DNA from: Planctomycetota bacterium | Lineage (GTDB): Bacteria > Planctomycetota > Phycisphaerae > WQYP01 | Assembly (NCBI GenBank): GCA_021799715.1 | Contig: JAJYZY010000135.1 | Span: 1-6,051, forward strand | Direction: 5' to 3' | DNA: 6,051 nucleotides | Translations under genes and position numbers: made by a program | Shown: piece after piece, positions 1-5,762 of the stretch | Position numbering within the stretch: the first letter of the stretch is position 1 | How the letters are laid out: each line of letters starts with the position of its first letter | The notes under the pieces: generated by a model | Told to the model about the DNA's origin: nothing | Seen by the model: the letters and a program-made list of their open reading frames with translations, nothing else | Database searches by the model: none

Positions 1-180
1 CATACAATCGCACCGATAACACGGATACGAGGGGTTTTGTGGCGGTAAGCGGCCCACACCAAGCCGCCACTTGCCGTGGAGTATTCGACCCATGGTGGGA
101 GGGAGCGGGAGGCATCGCAGTGATCGCGGATCAACGTCGTTGTCCCTCTTTGTATCCGTTTAATCCGTGAAATCGGTGGT
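1..180. repeat. Truncated or decayed copy (copy 1) of a duplicated 9-mer-bounded element
   Basis: Bases 7-180 match 245-418 at a constant offset of 238, with three mismatches (121, 166 and 175). The right end, 154-180, is three consecutive 9-mers: ATCCGTTTA, ATCCGTGAA and ATCGGTGGT. On the left, the inverted 9-mers CGCACCGAT (9-17) and AACACGGAT (18-26) are intact, but the outermost 9-mer is lost or altered at the window edge. No convincing reading frame lies in the core. The near identity suggests recent duplication or selection on the sequence. I cannot tell whether more copies lie to the left of the window. Confidence 0.85.
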
Positions 181-237
181 CCCTTCACGTCCACTTCCAT
201 ATCCGAGATCGGTTTAAACTCACGGATCCAAAACCGG

Positions 238-418
238 ACCACGGATCGCACCGATAACACGGATACGAGGGGTTTTGTGGCGGTAAGCGGCCCACACCAA
301 GCCGCCACTTGCCGTGGAGTATTCGACCCATGGTGGGAGGGAGCGGGAGGCATCGCAGCGATCGCGGATCAACGTCGTTGTCCCTCTTTGTATCCGTTTA
401 ATCGGTGAAATCCGTGGT
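238..418. repeat. MITE-like or REPIN-like 181-bp element with inverted 9-mer arrays (copy 2)
   Basis: The left end, 238-264, is ACCACGGAT, CGCACCGAT and AACACGGAT. The right end, 392-418, is ATCCGTTTA, ATCGGTGAA and ATCCGTGGT. Reverse-complementing one end gives 23 of 27 matches to the other, and the outermost 9 bp are perfectly inverted. The similarity continues inward: GGATACGAGGGG near 261-272 faces the CCCTCTTTGTATCC stretch at about 382-395. The 127-nt core is GC-rich, can fold locally (GCGGC/GCCGC arms near 287-303), and encodes nothing recognisable. Repeat structure and inverted ends are seen directly. Calling it a non-autonomous mobile or REPIN-like unit is inference, because no transposase and no clear target-site duplication are visible. 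Confidence 0.75.
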
Positions 419-484
419 GGCCTTGCATCACGTTGATACCCGGCGGGGCCATACCGTATCGGGCTGCGTCCAAGCCGGCGTGGG

Positions 485-859
485 TCATCGCACGATGCGT
501 TTCCAGTCCAGGGTGGCATCGTGGAAATTCAGCAGCAGCGCCCGTCGCAGTTCCCTAACAGCAAGGTATCCGGCCATCTGGGCAATATGGCTGGGTGTAA
601 ACGCCGACACTACTTTTGCATCGACAATAACCAGGTCGTCCACGACAAGATCGGGAATTAATGTACCGATATGTTGTTTCCGATATGACACCTTGTACCG
701 CTTCTGACAGCGCGCGACATGTCCTCGGGCTTGAAGCTCTATCACCAGAGCACGTTCGTACAGCTTTTCATCCAATCCAGGCTTGAGTTCATTTAATACC
801 GTCATCGCAGCGCCGATAATTTCCCCGCTCAATTCCCTGTGAATGATATCGATAGCCAT
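485..859 (-). CDS. GxxExxY family protein (PD-(D/E)XK nuclease-like)
   Basis: A 124-residue protein close to the usual GxxExxY family length. Family signatures in order are IIGAAMTVLNEL (residues 14-25), the name motif with G28, E31 and Y34 in GLDEKLYE, IPDLVVDD with D70, VDAK with D80 and K82, and the C-terminal HIAQMAGYLAVREL and LLLNFHDATLDWKRIV segments. E31, D70 and the D80-x-K82 pair fit a PD-(D/E)XK-like active site, though most relatives I recall have E-x-K. The biological role of the family is not established; nuclease activity is inferred from the fold. I chose the ATG at 859 because GGAG lies 5 nt upstream of it. A GTG at 865 would add two residues but would overlap that ribosome site. 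The AT-rich TATTCTAATATATG stretch upstream (minus strand, near 892-906) could hold a -10 element, but no good -35 is visible. The gene stands alone between 9-mer repeat blocks. Confidence 0.9.
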   Translation of the reverse strand: MAIDIIHRELSGEIIGAAMTVLNELKPGLDEKLYERALVIELQARGHVARCQKRYKVSYRKQHIGTLIPDLVVDDLVIVDAKVVSAFTPSHIAQMAGYLAVRELRRALLLNFHDATLDWKRIVR

Positions 860-865
860 TTGCAC

Positions 866-1344
866 TCCGGTCTGTCACACTCGCACTCCATGCATATATT
901 AGAATATCCGCGTGGGAAAGCGGCGAGGAACGCACATGCCTCCCAGATCGGCCATGGCTTTCCATGGCCGAACTACGGATGGCACAAAGTGGTGTAGCCG
1001 GCAGCTAAAACACCGCGCGGGGAGGCGGAGTTCGCGGAGATAACGGGATGCAACGACGGAGCAAACCACGGATCGCAACGATAAAACGGAGTGAATGACG
1101 CACCGGCATTTGGGCCGGAGGGAGGAAAAAAAACGGGAAAATGCAGATCTGGGATTTTTCCGTTTCCGGAACTCCATGCGGCCCGGTCGATTGTGGCAAA
1201 AGGGTATTCCGGTATTGGAAAATAAGCGAATTTAGCGGAATTTTGTCAGGATATGGGGCCATTTTTGTTGTCGGGACAACGCGGGGCCGAGCCTGGCAGG
1301 GGGCGGCTTATATCCTGTAACAGGGAAATTTGGATATTTTTCGC
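866..1344. other. Non-coding stretch between the GxxExxY gene and the trpA-side operon
   Basis: I see no supportable gene here. The frames that stay open on the minus strand (899-1177 and 1005-1262) give low-complexity, arginine- and proline-rich translations without family features. The stretch holds a 9-mer block at 1065-1091, a purine run with eight A's near 1127-1134, a 14-bp palindrome at 1267-1280 (GTTGTC, GG, GACAAC) and an 11-bp palindrome at 1314-1324 (CCTGT, A, ACAGG). The last two lie upstream of the predicted promoter and could be operators, but this is speculative. Confidence 0.6.
1065..1091. repeat. Solitary 9-mer block related to the left-hand elements
   Basis: The block reads ACCACGGAT, CGCAACGAT and AAAACGGAG. 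It matches the left end of the 238-418 element at 24 of its first 26 bases (differences at C/A in the second and third 9-mers) and has the same orientation. No matching right-hand block follows. It may be a relic of a third element, or one side of a larger unit enclosing the GxxExxY gene. Confidence 0.65.
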
Positions 1345-1373
1345 TTGACCCAATCGCTTTTAGCGGTGATAGT
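1345..1373 (+). promoter_or_regulatory. Predicted sigma70-type promoter for the coiled-coil/trpA operon
   Basis: TTGACC (1345-1350) matches the -35 consensus at five of six positions. After exactly 17 nt, GATAGT (1368-1373) matches the -10 consensus at four of six. Transcription would start near 1380, leaving a leader of about 105 nt before the ATG at 1486. Its position inside the TTG-initiated extension of the frame further supports the downstream start. This is prediction from consensus only; housekeeping promoters in PVC bacteria can differ from the E. coli consensus. Confidence 0.4.
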
Positions 1374-1471
1374 TTTAGCACAGCGCCGAAGCTGTCGTGG
1401 CCCGGGGTTCGATTATTGGATGGTCGATGGCGTCACGAGGGTTCGGCATGCCGGTCAGGATGTTTGGCTAC

Positions 1472-1476
1472 GGAGG
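1472..1476 (+). promoter_or_regulatory. Strong Shine-Dalgarno site that sets the start at 1486
   Basis: GGAGG lies 9 nt before the ATG at 1486. It decides the start codon against the open frame that reaches back to a TTG at 1330, which has no comparable site. The protein that starts here opens with a short basic segment followed at once by a membrane helix, as expected for a signal anchor. Confidence 0.75.
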
Positions 1477-1485
1477 CTTTCACCT

Positions 1486-2898
1486 ATGGCAACAGTTCGC
1501 ACACAACGCAGCGCGCCACCTTACGCACTTATTGTTTTCATCGGTCTGTTTCTCGTGGCGAGTATCATCGCCATTCTCCTTTACATGAAGTTGGGCAAGG
1601 CTGAACAAACTGCTTCGGCGGATCAGCAGAACCTGGCGCTGATTGCATCAACGGAAGATCAGAATATTCCGATGATTGCGGATTTGAAAGCCAACGCCTC
1701 CCCCAGCAATACCGTGGTCCGGCAATTGGTTTCACAAATAGATCAATTGGAAGTGAAGATCAGCGGTAGCAGCGGGGCGCAGGTTTCTGATCTTATCGGC
1801 CCATCAGGTCCGGTTAATCGGGTGCTGGCGAAGGCCGGCATGAGCGGTAAGTCCCTGGTGCTGGCTTTATCCGAAGTGGATTCAGCCCTGGTGAACGCCC
1901 AAAAGCAAATCAGCGCGGATCATACGCATCTGGCCAATTATCAGCGGCGGTTTGCGTCCACGCGTTCGTCATTTAAAGATGATATTCATGCCATTAATGA
2001 TAAGCTTAACTCGGCCCAGAACCGAATCGATGCCTTAACAGCCAAACTCAATGCGGCCAACAGTCAGGTGTCAGCTGAGGCCGCGACGCTTCAACAACAG
2101 ATCACCGGCGAGCAGACCAAATACATCAGCGAGCTTCGCGGGCAGGTCATTCAGATTCAACAGCTTAAGCAGGAACTTCAGGCGCGAATCGCGGTTGTGC
2201 AGGATTTACGCAATCAGATTGCGGCCTATCGGGCGCCCAATACCGGTGCCAATGCTATTCTCAGCCAGGCTGATGGCAAAGTTATCCGCGTTTCGCCGAT
2301 GACCCAGCATGTGTATATCAACCTCGGCAGTGCCGAGCATGTTACCGTGGGGTTGTCATTCGCGGTTTATAATCCTGATTTGGGAGTCAACACCGGTGAG
2401 AACGGCGGTGGAGCGGGATCCATTGCGGTGATCCGCGTCGGCAAATTTGCCTCCGTATGCCGTATTACCCATTTGCAGGCCAACCAGCAGATTTTCGCCG
2501 GCGACCTGATTGCAAATCCGGTTTTCCACAAGGATCAAAATCGCCAGTTCCATTTCGTTATCTATGGGGATTTTGATGTTAATGGCAACGGCATTCCCAC
2601 TGCGGCGGGGCGCCGACAAATTGTCCGACTGGTTGAATCCTGGGGTGGAATTGTGGATAAACACCTCTCCACCCAGACTGATTTTCTGGTATTGGGTTCG
2701 CGGCCAAGCAATTCAATGCTGAATTTCAACGGTGTGCAAACAGCTCAAACTTCCGCCCTGCAGTCTGAACGCGTAACACAGCAGCAACGCTATGAGCATC
2801 TGGAACAAAAGGCGCAGAACTTGTCTGTGCCGATCCTCAATGCCAACCGTTTCCTGGCGATGATCGGTTACTACGCACATCCGTTGGTGCGGCAGTAA
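1486..2898 (+). CDS. Membrane-anchored coiled-coil protein with C-terminal BRCT-like domain
   Basis: This 470-residue protein has no function that I recognise. A short basic N-terminus (R5, R8) leads into a hydrophobic helix at about 14-34 with no signal-peptidase or lipobox motif, so it is probably an N-in signal anchor with the rest outside the cytoplasm. Residues of about 125-250 form a coiled coil rich in Q, A, L and K. Residues of about 262-348 (GKVIRVSPMTQHVYINLGS, then AEHVTVGLSFAVY) look like a small beta-barrel domain of the 'visible in VYINLGSADGV' type. Residues of about 355-462 have a BRCT-like pattern: FVIYGDFD, GRRQIVRLVESWGGIVD with G387-G388, TDFLVLG (398-404), then VPILNANRFLAMIGY. 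The N-terminal half resembles the plan of MreC-type envelope proteins, but the C-terminal half does not. One base separates its TAA from the trpA ATG. The start is set by GGAGG at 1472. An envelope or scaffolding role is a guess. Confidence 0.85.
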   Translation: MATVRTQRSAPPYALIVFIGLFLVASIIAILLYMKLGKAEQTASADQQNLALIASTEDQNIPMIADLKANASPSNTVVRQLVSQIDQLEVKISGSSGAQVSDLIGPSGPVNRVLAKAGMSGKSLVLALSEVDSALVNAQKQISADHTHLANYQRRFASTRSSFKDDIHAINDKLNSAQNRIDALTAKLNAANSQVSAEAATLQQQITGEQTKYISELRGQVIQIQQLKQELQARIAVVQDLRNQIAAYRAPNTGANAILSQADGKVIRVSPMTQHVYINLGSAEHVTVGLSFAVYNPDLGVNTGENGGGAGSIAVIRVGKFASVCRITHLQANQQIFAGDLIANPVFHKDQNRQFHFVIYGDFDVNGNGIPTAAGRRQIVRLVESWGGIVDKHLSTQTDFLVLGSRPSNSMLNFNGVQTAQTSALQSERVTQQQRYEHLEQKAQNLSVPILNANRFLAMIGYYAHPLVRQ

Positions 2899-2899
2899 C

Positions 2900-3706
2900 A
2901 TGACCGAAAGGCTGTCAGCCGCGTTTACCGCAACCGGGCGGAAACACCGGGCGATATTGTGCCCCTTTGTCACCGCCGGCTATCCAAGCATTGATTTGCT
3001 GGGGCCGATTCTGGAATCCCTGCAACATGCCGGCGCGGGTTGCATTGAATTGGGTATCCCCTTCTCCGATCCGATTGCCGATGGCCCGACGATTCAGGAA
3101 AGCTATCGCTTGGCGCTGGAACAAGGCGCTACGGTTCAACGCATTTTCCAGGCGGTGGCGCAAATCCGCAGCCGCGGATTTACATTGCCCATCATGGCCA
3201 TGGCGAGTTTCAGTATTATTTTCAAACATGGTGCCGATGACTTTGCCTCCGCCTGCGCGAATGCGGGAATTGACGGCCTGATACTTCCCGATGTGCCATT
3301 GGAGGAGGCCCCGGCGGTGGTTGACGCTTTGAGTCGGTATCATCTTAAAAGCAGTCTGCTCATTGCCCCCACTACGCCATCAGATCGACGGGCAAAGATC
3401 GCCGCTTTGTGCACCGGATTTATTTATTATCTCTCGGTGACGGGAATAACCGGTGAGCGTCAAACTTTGCCGCCGGATGTGCCGTTGAATCTGAAAGCAT
3501 TGCGGGCTTTGGCACCGCAGCCGATTTGTGTCGGGTTTGGAATTTCACGCACGCAACAGGTCGCGGAACTGGCACCCCTGGCGGATGGCGTGATTGTCGG
3601 ATCGGCCATTATTAAAACCATCACCCGTGAACTTTCCGCGGCCTCACCGGATGTTCCGTCCGCGGTCGGAACTTTTGCGGCACAACTTGCCGCCGGCTTG
3701 AAATGA
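2900..3706 (+). CDS. trpA: Tryptophan synthase alpha subunit
   Basis: TrpA cleaves indole-3-glycerol phosphate to indole and glyceraldehyde 3-phosphate (EC 4.1.2.8 half-reaction of EC 4.2.1.20). It passes indole to TrpB inside the alpha2-beta2 cytoplasmic complex in the last steps of tryptophan synthesis. The 268 residues match the family length. The signature IELGIPFSDPIADGP (49-63) supplies the catalytic glutamate E50 and aspartate D61. Further family segments are GLILPDVPLEE (126-136), LLIAPTTPSDRR (153-164), FIYYLSVTGITG (174-185), VGFGIS (211-216) and the phosphate-binding DGVIVGSAI (229-237). The segment after LPIMAM reads ASFSIIF, where many relatives have a Tyr-Asn-Pro type stretch; E. 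coli-type enzymes also vary here. The ATG lies 1 nt after the upstream stop with no clear Shine-Dalgarno site, so translation is probably coupled. trpB and other trp genes are not in view. Confidence 0.97.
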   Translation: MTERLSAAFTATGRKHRAILCPFVTAGYPSIDLLGPILESLQHAGAGCIELGIPFSDPIADGPTIQESYRLALEQGATVQRIFQAVAQIRSRGFTLPIMAMASFSIIFKHGADDFASACANAGIDGLILPDVPLEEAPAVVDALSRYHLKSSLLIAPTTPSDRRAKIAALCTGFIYYLSVTGITGERQTLPPDVPLNLKALRALAPQPICVGFGISRTQQVAELAPLADGVIVGSAIIKTITRELSAASPDVPSAVGTFAAQLAAGLK

Positions 3707-3839
3707 CTTATCCATTCACTGGCCCAGCCGAAATGCCGGCGTTGCGGCAGTTCTGGCGTGCGGCCAAGCGGGAGTGCCCCTTTTCCATCCCGCCCGGTTG
3801 CCGCTCCTTGAACAAATACAAAGCCGGAACCCGCATTTG
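3707..3839. other. Convergent gap between trpA and queF
   Basis: The 133-bp space holds the 3' ends of two converging transcripts. The only hairpin of note pairs GCGGGA (3768-3773) with TCCCGC (3788-3793) around a 14-nt loop. It lacks a T-run on either side, so it is not a standard intrinsic terminator. An ATG at 3703 overlaps the trpA stop as ATGA and opens a 91-codon frame, but that frame runs antisense through the queF 3' end and shows no domain. Confidence 0.5.
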
Positions 3840-4205
3840 TTACTTCTCCGCCTGGTACACACAGCGAATAATGGACCTTAATCCACCGCGCGGCGTCCAT
3901 TCACTGATAATGCTCATCTGCCGGGGTTTAAGCCGTTGTACCAGATCATCCAGAATAACGTTGGTGACATCTTCATAAAAAATACCCCGGTTCCGGAAGC
4001 TCTGAAGGTACATTTTGTAGCTTTTGAGTTCAACACATAATGCATCCGGAACATACAATAGCCGGATGGTGCCAAAATCCGGTTGACCGGTTTGCGGGCA
4101 TACGGACGTAAATTCCGGGGCGATATGTTCAATTTCATAATTCCGACCGGGATGCGGGTTGGCAAAAGTTTCCAAGATATGCCATTGACTTTTCCTTCGC
4201 TTCAT
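3840..4205 (-). CDS. queF: NADPH-dependent 7-cyano-7-deazaguanine (preQ0) reductase, short type
   Basis: QueF reduces the nitrile of preQ0 to the aminomethyl group of preQ1 using NADPH (EC 1.7.1.13), the last free-base step before tRNA insertion in queuosine synthesis. The 121 residues fit the short, unimodular (Bacillus-type) QueF of the tunnelling-fold superfamily. [14 protein letters not shown] (31-44) contains the catalytic cysteine C36, which forms the thioimide, and the proton donor D43. [15 protein letters not shown] (58-72) is the QueF cofactor motif, followed by [15 protein letters not shown] (74-88) and PRGG (105-108). The ATG at 4205 has AAAGGA 7 nt upstream. The frame is open further upstream to 4520 but there it runs over queE out of frame. 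The gene is last in a queC-queE-queF unit, 67 bp after queE. Confidence 0.97.
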   Translation of the reverse strand: MKRRKSQWHILETFANPHPGRNYEIEHIAPEFTSVCPQTGQPDFGTIRLLYVPDALCVELKSYKMYLQSFRNRGIFYEDVTNVILDDLVQRLKPRQMSIISEWTPRGGLRSIIRCVYQAEK

Positions 4206-4212
4206 CGTTTGG

Positions 4213-4218
4213 TCCTTT
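4213..4218 (-). promoter_or_regulatory. Shine-Dalgarno site fixing the queF start
   Basis: On the minus strand AAAGGA (preceded by AGG) lies 7 nt before the ATG at 4205. It supports the 121-residue product and argues against the upstream in-frame ATG at 4520, which would add 105 residues antiparallel to nothing in the QueF family. Confidence 0.6.
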
Positions 4219-4260
4219 CCTGATCCAACTCGCGTTAGAAACGGTTCCACGCGCGCTGCG

Positions 4261-4289
4261 ATAAGCGGCACGTCAGGTGCCGCGCTTAT
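4261..4289 (-). promoter_or_regulatory. Stable hairpin spanning the queE stop codon
   Basis: ATAAGC plus GGCAC on one side (4261-4271, sharing the central bases) pair with GTGCC and GCTTAT on the other (4277-4281 and 4284-4289). This gives 11 base pairs with a 2-nt bulge and a 5-nt loop. In the que mRNA the queE UGA lies in the loop. No U-run follows in the direction of transcription, so it does not look like a classical terminator. It may be a processing or stability element, or may tune the relative output of queF. Function is inferred from structure only. Confidence 0.5.
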
Positions 4290-4971
4290 TTCCGTACAGC
4301 AGAATATGCAAACGCATGCCAAAGCGAAAGCCTCGTTGCCGACATATTTCCGCCAACCACCCTCCCCGCGATTGCATGGCCTCTGTTGTGACACCTTCCG
4401 GCATGAGGATGACATCGGACGGCCGGACTGCTTGCGCCTCGGAAATACGGGATAAAATGGCATCCACCTCCCGCATATCTTCCGGATTGCAGATGACAAA
4501 TTTCCATTGCCGGTCAGCAATTAATTCGGATTTGGCGAACGTATTGAGGACATCCCAGTTTAAGCGCCGCTGCTCATGAATCGGTGCCCATTTGGCATCA
4601 GTTAACGGCGTGGAGTTTGATAATTTCGGACTGATGCTGGCCAGATCCATCGGCACATCCTGCCACAGCGTTCCGGCGGTTTCCACGGTAATATGTCGGC
4701 CCATATTTTTCAGGCCGGCAATCAGTTCCCCTAGTTGCCCCTGCATCATCGGTTCACCGCCGGTGATGACCACATGCCGGCCATCGTGCCTTTTTGCCTG
4801 ATCCAATATTTCCTCAATGGTCAGGTTTTCCCCCGTTGCCTGCCATGATGTGTACGGGCTGTCGCACCAGCCGCATCGCAAATTGCAACCGCTGGTGCGG
4901 ATAAACAACGACGGGACACCTGTGAGCTTTCCTTCCCCCTGTATGCTGTAAAATATTTCCGATATTTTCAT
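4273..4971 (-). CDS. queE: 7-carboxy-7-deazaguanine synthase (radical SAM)
   Basis: QueE uses S-adenosylmethionine, an Fe4S4 cluster and Mg2+ to rearrange 6-carboxy-5,6,7,8-tetrahydropterin into 7-carboxy-7-deazaguanine (EC 4.3.99.3), the ring-contraction step of queuosine synthesis. The 232 residues include FYSIQGEG (7-14), a substrate-binding signature. The radical SAM cluster motif CNLRCGWC (C29, C33, C36) is followed by D37. GGEP (71-74), VETAGT (96-101), SPKLSNS (114-120), LMPEG (189-193) and the typical QueE C-terminus [12 protein letters not shown] (220-231) complete the pattern. The ATG overlaps the queC stop as ATGA (4 bp), with a purine-rich GGCGGGAA just upstream inside queC, so the two genes are almost certainly co-translated. 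Confidence 0.97.
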   Translation of the reverse strand: MKISEIFYSIQGEGKLTGVPSLFIRTSGCNLRCGWCDSPYTSWQATGENLTIEEILDQAKRHDGRHVVITGGEPMMQGQLGELIAGLKNMGRHITVETAGTLWQDVPMDLASISPKLSNSTPLTDAKWAPIHEQRRLNWDVLNTFAKSELIADRQWKFVICNPEDMREVDAILSRISEAQAVRPSDVILMPEGVTTEAMQSRGGWLAEICRQRGFRFGMRLHILLYGNKRGT

Positions 4972-5693
4972 TTCCCGCCGCCGCCATCAGGTTCGTACGC
5001 CGCCGGATCAGGCACGCCCAATTGCCGGAATGCCGCCAGGCGCAGTTGGCAGGCATCACAATGTCCGCAGGCGAGGCCTGTTGCGCCGGGATCATAACAT
5101 GTCCAGGTGTGGCCGTAGTTGACATTCAGTGAGAGTCCCAATTGGATGATATCGGTTTTTTGCAGATGCATCAGCGGTGAGTGAATGCGGAACTTTCCCC
5201 GGCCCTCAATTCCCGCCCGCGTGGCCAGATTGGCCATATTTTCAAATGCGGCGATGAAATCGGGGCGGCAATCCGGATATCCGGAATAATCCACGGCATT
5301 CACGCCGATGAAAATATCAAAACATTCCAGAACTTCCGCCCAGGCCAGCGCGCAGGATAAAAATACCGTATTGCGCGCTGGAACATACGTCACCGGAATT
5401 CCGTGCGCCATATCCGCGCTGGGGCGATCTTTTGGCACCGCGATATCCGCGGTAAGGGCTGATCCGCCAAATTGGCGGAGATTGAGTTTCAGGACAACAT
5501 GCTCCACGGCACCAAATTCGCCCACCAGTTTTGCCGCGGCGTGGAGTTCCTGCCGATGCCGCTGTCCGTAATCAAAGCTCAGGGCGTGGCACGCAAAGCC
5601 CCGGTCTTTCGCCACTGCCAACACTGTTGCGGAATCCAGTCCGCCGCTAAGCAGCACCACCGCCTTCCTGGATTTTACCTTTGCATTCATCAT
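4968..5693 (-). CDS. queC: 7-cyano-7-deazaguanine (preQ0) synthase
   Basis: QueC converts 7-carboxy-7-deazaguanine to preQ0 with ATP and ammonia (EC 6.3.4.20), acting in the cytoplasm between QueE and QueF. The 241 residues match the family. [10 protein letters not shown] (14-23) is the PP-loop ATP pyrophosphatase motif. LSFDYGQRH (38-46), [11 protein letters not shown] (103-113) and [17 protein letters not shown] (130-146) are family-typical. The zinc site is C199, C209, C212 and C215 (CYDPG, then CGHCDAC). The C-terminus ends in a short glycine run. Two adjacent ATGs (5693 and 5690) are possible starts and neither has a strong Shine-Dalgarno site; I take the first. It leads the queC-queE-queF unit, with a 28-bp palindrome 41 bp upstream that may matter for its control. 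Confidence 0.97.
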   Translation of the reverse strand: MMNAKVKSRKAVVLLSGGLDSATVLAVAKDRGFACHALSFDYGQRHRQELHAAAKLVGEFGAVEHVVLKLNLRQFGGSALTADIAVPKDRPSADMAHGIPVTYVPARNTVFLSCALAWAEVLECFDIFIGVNAVDYSGYPDCRPDFIAAFENMANLATRAGIEGRGKFRIHSPLMHLQKTDIIQLGLSLNVNYGHTWTCYDPGATGLACGHCDACQLRLAAFRQLGVPDPAAYEPDGGGGK

Positions 5694-5734
5694 GCCGAGA
5701 GTTTAACGGACAGGCGGTTGTAATCCCAGCGATT

Positions 5735-5762
5735 TATTTTTTCGTCCGCGGGCGAAAAAATA
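5735..5762. repeat. 28-bp near-perfect palindrome upstream of queC
   Basis: The arms TATTTTTTCG (5735-5744) and CGAAAAAATA (5753-5762) are exact reverse complements around the core TCCGCGGG. Within the core CCGCGG is itself palindromic, so the only mismatch is one T/G pair. T-runs occur at the start and A-runs at the end on both strands, so the U-run does not follow a GC stem and this is not a standard intrinsic terminator. It sits 41 bp before the queC start and abuts the 8-mer array at 5763. Possible roles are an operator, a transcript-end hairpin for a gene outside the window, or an end of the neighbouring repeat element. Confidence 0.75.

Noticed and set aside
405..707. Plus-strand 100-codon open frame
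   Set aside because: It lies antisense to the GxxExxY gene, and its translation is rich in Arg, Ser and Thr without any family pattern.
899..1262. Two overlapping minus-strand open frames (899-1177 and 1005-1262)
   Set aside because: They have no ribosome site or domain, show skewed low-complexity composition, and overlap each other and a 9-mer repeat block.
1395..1425. GGTTCGATT string resembling a tRNA T-loop
   Set aside because: The flanks do not form the 5-bp T-stem, and no anticodon or acceptor arms can be placed around it.
1330..1485. TTG start giving a 522-residue form of the coiled-coil protein
   Set aside because: The extra 52 residues have no family look, the predicted promoter falls inside them, and the ATG at 1486 has GGAGG at ideal distance directly before a signal anchor.
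3768..3793. GCGGGA/TCCCGC hairpin as a trpA or queF terminator
   Set aside because: It has a 14-nt loop, only 6 bp of stem, and no T-run on either side.
4206..4520. N-terminal extension of QueF to 226 residues
   Set aside because: It overlaps queE out of frame, and the short QueF family starts close to the ATG at 4205, which has its own ribosome site.
5694..5760. preQ1 riboswitch ahead of queC
   Set aside because: Reading the minus strand by eye, I could not place the short hairpin, A-rich tail and downstream pairing motif of a preQ1-I aptamer; a covariance-model search would be decisive.
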